The notes beneath the pieces are model-generated. The model was not told the origin of the DNA. It saw only the letters and a program-made list of their open reading frames with translations, and searched no databases. A program made the translations under genes and the position numbers. 64,000 bases of DNA from assembly GCF_028737205.1 (NCBI RefSeq), contig NZ_JAQZAL010000001.1, positions 124,001 through 188,000 on the forward strand, given 5' to 3'. Position 1 is the stretch's first letter, and each line of letters begins with the position of its first letter. This DNA is from Actinomycetospora lutea (lineage in GTDB: Bacteria > Actinomycetota > Actinomycetes > Mycobacteriales > Pseudonocardiaceae). Below, one piece after another: positions 51,188-60,100 of the stretch.

Positions 51188-51850
51188 GTGACCATCCGCG
51201 CCGTCTGGTTCGACGTCGGCGAAGCCCTCATCGACGAGACTCGCGAGTACGGCACGTGGGCGGATTGGCTCGGCGTCCCACGGCATACCTTCTCGGCTGT
51301 CTTCGGGGCTGTGATTGCACGGGGCGGTGACTACCGCGAGGTCTTCCAGCACTTCCGACCTGGCTTCGACCTTCAGAAGGCACGCCAGGAGCGGATCGAC
51401 TCAGGGCTCGGGGAGTATCTCAATGCTCACGATCTGTACAACGACGTCCGGCCGAGCTTGGAATCCCTGCGTGAGGCGGGATACTTCGTCGGAATTGCGG
51501 GAAATCAAACCGAAAGGGCTGGAAGATTTATCAGAGAGCTAAACCTGTCCGCTGACATAATTGCCACGTCCGACGACTGGGGAGTTTCGAAGCCGGAAAC
51601 GGCGTTCTTCGAGAAGTTAATCGCCGTGTCCGGGCACGGGGCAACTAGCATCCTCTACGTCGGTGATCGGTTGGACAACGATATTGCACCCGCTCAGAGC
51701 GCAGGCCTGCACACCGCCTTGATTCAACGCGGGCCTTGGGGCATGATCCTCGACGAGGCGACGACCGGTGTAGTACCCGACTTCCGCGTCACAAGTCTCA
51801 CGGAAGTCCTGGACGTGGTCGTCGACCATGGAAGGAAGCAGCACCGCTAG
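51188..51850 (+). CDS. HAD-superfamily hydrolase
   Basis: This 220-residue protein has motif I VWFDVGEALID (nucleophile Asp; the usual second Asp is Gly), motif II near GIAGNQTE, motif III GVSKPETAFF with the lysine, and motif IV YVGDRLDNDIAPAQSAG. It is of the HAD-IA type, phosphatase-like. Loss of the second Asp weakens the case for ordinary phosphatase activity, though related proteins share this. It follows the HTH-TPR gene by two bases, a pairing I would expect to be functionally linked. Base composition shifts from GC-rich to moderate inside this gene. Confidence 0.85.
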   Translation: MTIRAVWFDVGEALIDETREYGTWADWLGVPRHTFSAVFGAVIARGGDYREVFQHFRPGFDLQKARQERIDSGLGEYLNAHDLYNDVRPSLESLREAGYFVGIAGNQTERAGRFIRELNLSADIIATSDDWGVSKPETAFFEKLIAVSGHGATSILYVGDRLDNDIAPAQSAGLHTALIQRGPWGMILDEATTGVVPDFRVTSLTEVLDVVVDHGRKQHR

Positions 51851-52685
51851 CTCCGCGTACGAGGGACTGTGTCAGAGGCGGCCAATAGTGTCTTCGAGTG
51901 TTCCCGCTTTTTCGGCTGGCGCCATTGAGATGGTCTGTCGCGCCCTCGCTGACGGAGTTACGGGTCCGCAGATTCCGAATCTCATAGCACCACTGGGTCG
52001 ACTTGACGTGCCAGATGTGCCCGGCGGCACCAAATGGAAGCGGCTCAACAACGCGGTCGTAAGTGCTCAGAATCGGCAAGGCGATGGACGTCCTCTCGTT
52101 CGTCTAGTCACAGAGATCATGGCGCCGGTCCGTTTCGCTTCGGTTGCTGAGTTCGAGTCCGTGAGAGGCTCGGTGAACGAGCGTCTGCTCCTCTCCGCGC
52201 TAGAAGTAAGGAACGACGGGAAAGTCGGCCGGGTCGGTGCGTCTAGCACGCTGGCTGACGCGCAGCAGCGCGCCAACCGAGTTGCAGCACAGCTTCGGGG
52301 GCGAGGGGTCCATCAAGATGTCCTCCACTTCTGTCGCCCTGAGCTATTGCAGAACAACTATTTCCACGCGGTGCTGGAGGCTTCAAAAAGCGTCGCGGAG
52401 AAATTGAGGCAACGGACGGGCGCGACGAGCGATGGCGCCGCGCTGGTCGACGCGACGTGTTCGGCTTCGTCGGGCCCGATATTGCGATTCAATAATTTCG
52501 AGACCGAAACGGAAAGGTCGGAACAGGCGGGTCTGGGTCTGTTGATGAAGGGCCTCTTCTCTGCCTATCGAAACCCGACAGCGCACGCTCCGAAAGTGTT
52601 GTGGGCGACTGACGAAGACGAAGCAGTCGACGTACTCACTTTGGCCTCAATGCTCCATCGCCGGCTGGACCGCGCCAACGTGTAA
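51828..52685 (+). CDS. TIGR02391/Ymh-type HEPN-like abortive-infection protein
   Basis: This 285-residue protein has an N-terminal domain (GPQIPNLIAPLGRLDVPDVPGGTKWKRL) and a C-terminal helical domain (LLQNNYFHAVLEASKSVAEKLRQRTG ... GLLMKGLFSAYRNPTAHAP) typical of the TIGR02391 family. The terminal RNPTAH fits the R-x4-H motif of HEPN RNases, so it may be a toxin-like RNase; no activity has been shown for this protein. A GTG at 51888 with GAGG upstream is an alternative start; the ATG used here overlaps the HAD gene. It stands at the head of the defence cargo. Confidence 0.75.
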   Translation: MEGSSTASSAYEGLCQRRPIVSSSVPAFSAGAIEMVCRALADGVTGPQIPNLIAPLGRLDVPDVPGGTKWKRLNNAVVSAQNRQGDGRPLVRLVTEIMAPVRFASVAEFESVRGSVNERLLLSALEVRNDGKVGRVGASSTLADAQQRANRVAAQLRGRGVHQDVLHFCRPELLQNNYFHAVLEASKSVAEKLRQRTGATSDGAALVDATCSASSGPILRFNNFETETERSEQAGLGLLMKGLFSAYRNPTAHAPKVLWATDEDEAVDVLTLASMLHRRLDRANV

Positions 52686-52983
52686 CGGTTTAACGGCGCG
52701 GTTAAAGGTCCACTCCAGACGGTCAGCGGGCCACGAGATCTCTCTCAAGAACGTCCTCTCGCGGCGTGCCGCTACTTCCAGCGATCTTCGCTCAGGGCCT
52801 GGACCAGGGGCAGCTTGACCAGGCCGCCCACCTACAAAGCCGCAGGGCGCTACTCGACTCGTGTGACGGGGCAAGCTCAAGCACATCACCTGTTTGGAGG
52901 CTGGTCATTGGCGAGGCTTCCTGCCTAGACCGGAATCGAACCCGAGTCGAAGCAACCCGGCCTTGATCGGGTACGGTGCCGCG
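52686..52983. other. Structured gap before the reverse transcriptase
   Basis: I see no gene in these 298 bases. They hold three inverted repeats: TTTAAC/GTTAAA (52689-52706), GCGGC/GCCGC (52761-52772) and GGCCTGG/CCAGGCC with a 16-base loop (52796-52825). The first may be a weak terminator of the preceding gene. The others could form a structured RNA leading into the reverse transcriptase, as in some RT defence systems, but no template has been established. Confidence 0.45.
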
Positions 52984-54861
52984 GTGCCGACTTCGATCGC
53001 GGACATCGCTGATGTCAAGCTTCTAAAGTTCTTGTGGCACGGAGAAGTTCGTCCTGGACTTCAGTCAATGACGCTCAACAACTTCAACCTCTGCCCCGAT
53101 CCATTGCATTATGCCGCGTACGACTGGGGTCTAGAGACTCTCGTGAACGGGCTCGCCCGTGACCTGAAGCTCGGGCAATACACCCCACAACGCGCTGAGC
53201 TGGTTCGAGGAGCGAAGAACAAGGGCCTCTCTCGGCCTCTGTGCTTCCTATCAACGCGCGACGCTCTCGTGTATAAAGCAATCACTTGGAGCGCACGCAC
53301 GGGCCTAACCTCAGACGCTGAAAAGTGGGTCGGCTTTCACAATTCGAAAGAAGGCGACGCGGATAGCCCCTTAGTTGACGATAACGGCGACAGTTTTGAT
53401 TGGTTTCGCTTCTGGCTCGCACGGCAAGGGAGCCTCCTTGAGATGGTCGATGACGACACCGTTGAATACTTCGTTGAGTCCGATGTCGCCAACTTCTACG
53501 CTTCCATTAGGCTGGACGCGATACGTGAACACCTGCACGCAAGGGCCGGGCTCGAGAAAGAAGTGGTTCGTCTTTGCGTGCAGTTGATAGATGGCGTCAT
53601 GCCCAGAAATGACTATTCGGAAAGCTCGCTCATGGGGTTACCTCAAGAGCAGCTGGACTCATCGCAACCAATCGCCCATAGCCTACTCGCGCATGTCGAC
53701 GCCGAGTTCCGCCCCGAGGGGGAAATGGGCCGGTACATGAGGTATATGGACGATATTCTCATGACCGTACCCACGGTGTCCGACGGTCAAGTCGCTATCG
53801 CTCGGTTACAGCGCTCTCTCGAGACTATCGGGCTCTACCCGAACCCATCCAAGACGCAGATTCTAACCAAAGATCAGTATCTCCACGAGTTCATGGTTGA
53901 CTCGCAGGCGGAGATCGACCGAATTAGCAGTGATCTCGAGAAGCAGACACCGCGTCGAGCACCGTACAACAAGTGGACGACCGAAGAGCAGTGGGAGAGC
54001 GTCCGATCCAGCTCAGACCGCCATCGGCTTATGGACCCGAGACCACGTCGTTGGAGTCGAGTCACAGGGCGCTTCTACACCGTGCATCGTGAGATTGGTA
54101 TGGACGACTGGTGGTGCTACTGGTTCGAAGACATAGAGAATGACCCGGGTACGGCGCCCAAAATTCTGGAATTTGTGCGGTCTTGGCCGTTGACAATCAA
54201 CACTCTTTACGATCTCTTAGAGCTCAGTAAACGTTACGGAATGCTGTATGCAGATATCAGTATTCTCGCAGCGGAGGTTATAGCGACCTGTCCAAATGCT
54301 TACGACGAGGACCTTTGGGCGGAGGTGTCTCGCCTCTGCCGTGACGAGTTCAGTCGTCTCGCCTCGTTGAGTCCAGGCGATCTCAGTTCGGAAAGGATGG
54401 CTGCCGCTTGGCTGATTGCATCGTGGAAGTTCTCCGATTGGGACTCAAGACAGGCGTTGATTGACGCGCTCCCGGCCGATCTTAGCTCTGTGTCTCCGAT
54501 TAGGGCGCACGCTCTTCCTCTAGTTGCGGCGCAAGGAGTCGTGCCCATTACGGAGTGGATTGCGGTGCGGCCCGGTCTCGACTGGGAGACGACGCTCACT
54601 GCCGAGTATCTGAGAAGTCTAGAGGGTGGAGAAAAGGAAGCTATCCTCTCAGCTCTCAAGCTGACTCGCGCTAGGCTCCAGCTAGCGCCACAGCGATTCA
54701 CTGTTCTGCCTCGTTCGATTCCACTCCTCGACATCCTCGGTCGAGTTGCGCCAAATGATCTGGCGGAACTGGCTCCGAAAACGCTCCGAGCTCTACGCAA
54801 GAACTTGGCTCGGTTACGAGACGAGAGACTAGAGGTCTTAGTGGAACGATGGCGTCCGTAG
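52984..54861 (+). CDS. Reverse transcriptase, defence-type, with C-terminal helical domain
   Basis: The protein has about 625 residues. The polymerase part shows FVESDVANFYASI (RT3, first catalytic Asp), GLPQEQLDSSQPIAHSLLAHVDAEF (RT4), YMRYMDDILMTV (RT5, catalytic DD near residue 256) and GLYPNPSKTQILTK (RT6). The last 330 residues are helical repeats without an obvious nuclease or maturase domain. This suggests the unknown-group or Abi-type RTs that protect bacteria from phages rather than a group II intron. A GTG giving VPTSIADIADVKLLKFLW was chosen; a TTG 90 bases upstream would add a poor-looking extension. It is followed by a SLATT-type membrane gene. Confidence 0.85.
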   Translation: MPTSIADIADVKLLKFLWHGEVRPGLQSMTLNNFNLCPDPLHYAAYDWGLETLVNGLARDLKLGQYTPQRAELVRGAKNKGLSRPLCFLSTRDALVYKAITWSARTGLTSDAEKWVGFHNSKEGDADSPLVDDNGDSFDWFRFWLARQGSLLEMVDDDTVEYFVESDVANFYASIRLDAIREHLHARAGLEKEVVRLCVQLIDGVMPRNDYSESSLMGLPQEQLDSSQPIAHSLLAHVDAEFRPEGEMGRYMRYMDDILMTVPTVSDGQVAIARLQRSLETIGLYPNPSKTQILTKDQYLHEFMVDSQAEIDRISSDLEKQTPRRAPYNKWTTEEQWESVRSSSDRHRLMDPRPRRWSRVTGRFYTVHREIGMDDWWCYWFEDIENDPGTAPKILEFVRSWPLTINTLYDLLELSKRYGMLYADISILAAEVIATCPNAYDEDLWAEVSRLCRDEFSRLASLSPGDLSSERMAAAWLIASWKFSDWDSRQALIDALPADLSSVSPIRAHALPLVAAQGVVPITEWIAVRPGLDWETTLTAEYLRSLEGGEKEAILSALKLTRARLQLAPQRFTVLPRSIPLLDILGRVAPNDLAELAPKTLRALRKNLARLRDERLEVLVERWRP

Positions 54862-54928
54862 GTCCGAGTCCGTGCCACTTGCAATTGGGTCTTAATCAGT
54901 CAATCTGAGTTTCAACGGGGGCGCTTCA

Positions 54929-55525
54929 GTGGTAGCGATTGACGCAGAACAACTAGGTGAAAGTTCCGGCCAAGAGCCGGTCGAGATTCTCATAAAGAAG
55001 CTTGAAGATCGATCGTTCAAGACCTACAAGCATCGGCTATTCGCCTACGGCCGCCTACACTGGCTCAATCAGTTCACGAATAACTTGCTAGTCGCGTTCT
55101 CGACATCCACGACGATCGGGTCTGTGGGAATGTTGGCGGATCGGAATATGTACGGATCGGGGGGAGATGCGCTTATGGTTGCGCTAGCGATCCTGTCTCT
55201 CGTCGCCTCCTTGGTCGTTGCGAGTTCTAGCTATGGAACAAGGGCCAAAGCGATGGAAACCACCTATAAGCAGCTCCAGAGGTTGTCCGTGGAGGCAGAG
55301 AATCTCCGCCACGGATTCCTGGCGGAGCCTCAGCGGAGCGCCGAATTCAAAAGGCTTCAACGCGAGTATTACAACCTCATCGAGTCATCGGAGAACCACA
55401 CAGATGGGGACCATGCACGCATGGAGAAAGGGAAGCAGCCTTCTCTCGGCTGGGCCTACAGCTTGTTCGTCGTGCCTGGCGCTCTACTAGTCCCCTTCGC
55501 AGTTTGGTTTGTAGGAGGTCTTTAG
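54929..55525 (+). CDS. SLATT-type membrane protein partner of the reverse transcriptase
   Basis: This 198-residue protein has a basic helix (FKTYKHRLFAYGRLHWLNQF), two membrane helices (LLVAFSTSTTIGSVGMLA, LMVALAILSLVASLVVASSS), a long cytoplasmic helix (TTYKQLQRLSVEAENLRHGF) and a third membrane segment near the end (AYSLFVVPGALLVPFAVWFV). This is the layout of SLATT effectors, which are predicted to permeabilise membranes in conflict systems; some SLATT families are known to pair with reverse transcriptases. It starts at GTG 67 bases after the RT stop, so the two are likely co-expressed. The pore-forming role is inferred. Confidence 0.75.
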   Translation: MVAIDAEQLGESSGQEPVEILIKKLEDRSFKTYKHRLFAYGRLHWLNQFTNNLLVAFSTSTTIGSVGMLADRNMYGSGGDALMVALAILSLVASLVVASSSYGTRAKAMETTYKQLQRLSVEAENLRHGFLAEPQRSAEFKRLQREYYNLIESSENHTDGDHARMEKGKQPSLGWAYSLFVVPGALLVPFAVWFVGGL

Positions 55526-56156
55526 GAAGGGTTCAATCGGTGTTGCTCGGTCGCCAAAATGTGCATCCCTCGGCTTACGGTGTTCGGTGCCCACCGCTCG
55601 AGCCGCCCGAGGTGGACCCTGTTCAGATGCACCCCGGTGCACGCAGCCCGTGCACCCTGGGCGGGGCCGACGGACTCGGAGATACCTCGACGGCGGCCCC
55701 TTGAGGAAGCCGACGAGGGCACGCTGTGCGGCACGTTCCTCCTCGGGGAGGAGCCTGCCGCGTTCCTTGCGGTGGTGGTAGCTCGTGTTATCGCGCAGAC
55801 GCGCGATGGTCTCACTTGCATTCAGATGAGGCTCCTTCGCGTTCGCGGCGGGTGGCGTCCTGGTGGGGTGGGGGTCGCTGGAGGACGGTGACCCCGTCGA
55901 CCTCAGCATCAGGACCCGGACCGGCTTGACGAGCTCGACCAGCAGTCGGCCGGCATGGTGGGCGTCGGGGCTGCGACGATCTTGCGCTCTGTCGACAGTG
56001 GGTCTTCGCGATCCCGCGTGGGCTGAGAACCATGGCGTTGACGCGGGCGATGATGATCTGGAAAGTCATGGCTGGTCGCCCCGAGTCGCGATCGGGCTGC
56101 CAGACCAGTCACGCCGAAGGGCTGACCCCTCCCGGCAGAGCAGCTACGGTTCCGCC
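55526..56156. other. Gene-poor, GC-rich segment within the island
   Basis: No gene is well supported. The composition is close to that of the chromosome, unlike the flanking genes. A minus-strand open frame (55487-55909) contains a plausible stretch (ARLRDNTSYHHRKERGRLLP), but it lacks a ribosome-binding site and degrades downstream. The segment may be a decayed gene or an insertion scar. The promoter for the following protease gene should lie in its right part. Confidence 0.45.
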
Positions 56157-57164
56157 ATGGACTATCGGCAGCTGTTCTCGGAGCCGGGCCTACTCAATGA
56201 GTTCCTGGACCGGTTTGAGGAGCTGGCGTCGAGCATATCGACGGAGCGCAGCGGCCTCGAGGCTCTTGACGGCGGGCCAACAAGGGAGCAGGCCGCCGAG
56301 GCGGCGGCGAGCATGTCCGAGGGGACATGGAGGTCCCGTGACAGCGGGCTGGAAGCGATAATTAAGCGATTCACCCGTCCCGTCTACCTAATCCGAGAAT
56401 CGACATTCACAGCTGTTCCGGATAGCATACCAAACAGCGTCGAAGTCGCACGCCGACTCCATGCCTCACGAACGCTGATCGAGGCGGCCATACCCAGCAC
56501 GGGCCGCATCGACGTGCGGAATCACCGGCTGAGCTGGCTAGGCACGGCCTGGATGGTCGGCCCAACTATCGCTGTGACGAATCGCCACGTCGCTGAGGAG
56601 TTTGCGCGGGCTCACCAGAACCTCTTTCTCTTCCGGAGGAGCGTCAACGGCAGCGTCGTTCAAGCCGTCATTGACTGGCGGCGGGAGTACCTCCGGTCGG
56701 CGGTGTCGCGGTTCCGTGTCAAAGAGGTGCTCTGGATCGAGCCCGATACCTCTTTCGACGTGGCACTCCTGCGGATTGCTGATCGGGGAGAGGACGACGA
56801 GTTGCCGCCGCCGCCCATCAGCCTGATGAGCGAGGATGAGCTGCGGCTCGTCGGGGTGGGCGCCTGGGTCGCCATCATCGGCTACCCAGCGCAGGACAGC
56901 CGCAACGACCTCGGTGACCAACAGCGCATCTTCGATGGCATCTATAATGTGAAGCGATTGGCGCCCGGTCGGCTGACAGCAATCACCAGGGACGGCCTTG
57001 CGTACCACGACGCGACCACCCTTGGCGGCAACTCCGGGTCGGTCCTTCTTGAACTGAGCACGGGAAAGGCAGCGGCGCTCCATTTCGGCGGCATTGAGGG
57101 CGAGGGCAATAACGCCGTACAGGCTCCTGTTCTGTCCCAGATCGTAGATGATCATGGCACCTAA
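56157..57164 (+). CDS. Trypsin-like serine protease of the STAND cluster
   Basis: This 335-residue protein begins with about 65 helical residues (YRQLFSEPGLLNEFLDRFEE), then GLEAIIKRFTRPVYLIRES, and a trypsin-fold domain with triad His144 (VTNRHVAEEF), Asp201 (FDVALLRI) and Ser293 (TLGGNSGSVLL). It lacks a signal peptide and probably acts inside the cell. The protease domain closely resembles that of the chromosomal protease-nuclease fusion, sharing YPAxDxRND and VKRxAPGR. Its end overlaps the start of the giant STAND gene by 17 bases, so the two are a functional pair. I infer that the STAND protein gates it. Confidence 0.87.
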   Translation: MDYRQLFSEPGLLNEFLDRFEELASSISTERSGLEALDGGPTREQAAEAAASMSEGTWRSRDSGLEAIIKRFTRPVYLIRESTFTAVPDSIPNSVEVARRLHASRTLIEAAIPSTGRIDVRNHRLSWLGTAWMVGPTIAVTNRHVAEEFARAHQNLFLFRRSVNGSVVQAVIDWRREYLRSAVSRFRVKEVLWIEPDTSFDVALLRIADRGEDDELPPPPISLMSEDELRLVGVGAWVAIIGYPAQDSRNDLGDQQRIFDGIYNVKRLAPGRLTAITRDGLAYHDATTLGGNSGSVLLELSTGKAAALHFGGIEGEGNNAVQAPVLSQIVDDHGT

Positions 57165-60100
57165 AGGGCGCCACCAGCGTGATCCCAACAGTGCCGAGCG
57201 TCAGGTAAGCGCGGCTAGCGCGGTAACTCCCTGGTGGGAGGACGAGGCCGCGAATTGGACGCACGGTCGGCACGGCCGGATGTTGGACCTTTTGACAGCG
57301 GCACTCGGACACCGTACCGACATTGAGGTATTCGCGCGAGCAGTCAGTTTGGACTGGAGTGCTGCGCCAGACGGGACCGCGCCGATTCGGGACGCATGGC
57401 TATGGGTGCTCCAGCGGACTGCCGACGCAAGGCGGATTCCCGACCTCATCGCGGAGATTCTCAATCATCCCAAGAGCAGAACGTTCCACTCTTCCATCTA
57501 CGGCCTGCTCGGTGACAGCTCCTCTATTGTAGACGCCAAGCGTGCGCTTCGCCACGGGCTGGATTCGTTGTCGGAAAACCAAGATAGCTTCGGAGATCAC
57601 ATCCGCGCGGCCGCACCCGTACTGCCCGCCACACCGGTAGGCAGCCTCGAAGCGATCACCTCGCCGCCGTCCGGCCTAGGTGATCCCAAGGCCTATGCGC
57701 AAGCGATTATGAGCGCGACTCGGCGTATCGCTATGATCGAGGTACACGGCCGACCACGCGGTACCGGCATACTCGTCGGGCCAGACCTACTTCTCACTGC
57801 GGCGCATGTACTTGACTCCAGGCACTGGCCGCCGTCCGAGCCAATCGAAGTCGTCGCCGTATTCGACTATCTCTCGAGGTCCGGACGCAGTCCAGCGGAA
57901 ACCGGCACACGGGTCAGCGTCAGCGAGTTTCTATGCGGAAGTCTGCCAACCGAGTCCGAGGCGAACGGGGATGTCTTGGACTGGGAAGCCCCAAGCAACC
58001 GTCTCGACTTCGCGCTGCTCCGGCTAGCGAGTCGCGTGCCGGACGCGCCCGAAGACCCCTTGCCTCGCGGGCACTACACCCTGCGTCCCGAACCTTACGC
58101 GTTTGACCAGGCCCCGTTGCTGTTCATTGTGCAACATCCGTTGGGCGAGTTCCAGGCGATCTCCTATATCCGGCAGGCGCCACAGTGCAATGACAACGGG
58201 ACCCGGATCAGATACCGAGCCAATACGTTGCTCGGTTCATCGGGTTCGCCCGTCATCGACGCTGTCGGTCGACTGGTCGCGGTCCATCACTACTCAACCA
58301 CTGGGACGAACCAAGCGGTGCCGGTATCCAAGATCGCACAGTCGATCATGGCTGGCCCATGTGCGCCGTTACTGGACACAGGCAGCGGCACAGGATCGGT
58401 TCGCAGAGGTGAAGCGATTCGGATAACCTCCCCCGAAGAGCTCCAACGGTGCGTCGTCGGTCTATCCCGCGAGGGCGGGGAGCAACATCGTACAGGATTC
58501 CTTATCGCGCCATCAACCATTCTGACGACAAAGCATTCGCTGACCGACTCGACCGTCGGTGCCCCATACAAAGTATCCCTCGGCGGGCGAGAGTTCCCGG
58601 CGCGTGTGACCTTCGTCCCGAAAGAACTTGACGTCGCCGTCCTCGAAGCAAGCGAGCCGTCGCAACACTGGCTCAGGTTCGATCGATCTCCAGCTATCGG
58701 CGATCGGACGCTCGCCTTCGGATTCCCAGGCGGCCATCCTAAAGGGAAGCACTTCAGGGCGACGATTGAAGGCCCAACCGAATTCGGCGGTACCCTCCTG
58801 CTGACGTTCCACGGAGAAAAGTCTACCGAAGACTTTAGCGGTGCACCGCTATTCAATCTGGACAGGAATGGCGTGTGCGGCATAGTAACTTCTACCGGAA
58901 GAGATCAACTCGATACTGTTGGCTGGGCCGTCCCGGTTGCAAGCGTACTTGAGGTCTTGCCGAGCGTGCGCGAACTGGGCTGGAGACACAACACGTCTGA
59001 GCCTCATGGGGGCAACGGCCACACGTCCACAAACGAAAAGATTGACCTGCTTGCCAGGGAGGTCCTCGCTGGAGACGCTATCCTTATAGTCGGCGACGTT
59101 CTAGATTCGGCAACAAACTTGGGGCGAACTGCCGTTGACAGGTATGTACACCAACATCTATCGCGAATTCCAGACCGCGAGTTGAAACGCATCGCGCTTC
59201 TCAACTACCTGCGATCCGAATCGAGGCCTTCCAGCAAATCATATGAAACCATTCCCAAGCTTCCCTTTACTACCGTAGTAAGCCTACACCCGGATGCACA
59301 ACTGGAGCAGGCACTCTATTCATATCGAGCCGTAACGCTAGGTGATGATCTACGCCAGTCCGAGCTAGGCGTCGGAAAGCGAGACCTATATCTCTTCGGC
59401 GGTAGCGTACTCTTTGGGAAGGGGCTCATCCTAAACCAGGACGACCGGGATGATCTCCGTGAACGTTACAACCGACTTAACCAAGGATTTCGGGTGCGCC
59501 TAGCCATGGCCCCGATTCTCTTACTCGGTTGCAAACTGGCGACGGACTGGACTATCCGGCGACTCCTTCATGACATTCTTAGGCATCGGACGCCGCTTGA
59601 CGGCAAGATATTTGTTGCCTCCAACCCTTCTGACTGCTCGCCGGTGTTACCCGGCGAATTTACTGTAATTGATGCTTCGCCTGAGGAACTGCTACTCGGG
59701 CTACAAGAGGCAATCGCGGGCCGGCGTCCCCTACGGCTGCGCACGTGGGTTGACACATTTCCGAAGCACACCGGCTTTCGATACCTTGATCACTTTACCG
59801 AGGACGATCGAAGCGTCTTCTTCGCCCGTGAGCAGGACTGCGAGGCTTTGCTCCAGGTCGTTCTCTCATCCCCGAGCAAGATATCAGTGCTTTGCGGTCG
59901 GTCTGGGGCCGGAAAGACCTCCCTGGTCTTAGCAGGCTTGCAGCCTCTATTGCACAGTCAAACACACATGCGCGTCAAGTACCTCCGTAGCACAGCCGAT
60001 CCTCTGCAAATGCTGGAACGCGCCCTAATAGAGATGCTGGACCTCGGATCGGGCTACTCAATTAGCGCGGACCCGTCCTTCGAGCGGCTTAAGAACCGAC

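Noticed and set aside
52925-52960. A tRNA T-arm-like string (GGTTCGATTCC on the minus strand), considered as a second attachment site or tRNA remnant
   Set aside because: The arm does not pair properly and only about eight bases match the tRNA-Val 3' end, which is within chance.
52984-54861. Reverse transcriptase considered as a group II intron or retron
   Set aside because: There is no maturase or HNH domain and no recognisable intron ends or msr/msd pattern. The helical C-terminus and SLATT neighbour favour a defence-type RT.
55487-55909. A minus-strand open frame of 140 codons between the SLATT and protease genes
   Set aside because: No ribosome-binding site, only a short believable stretch, and the second half reads like a shadow translation. 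Kept only as a comment on the intergenic segment.
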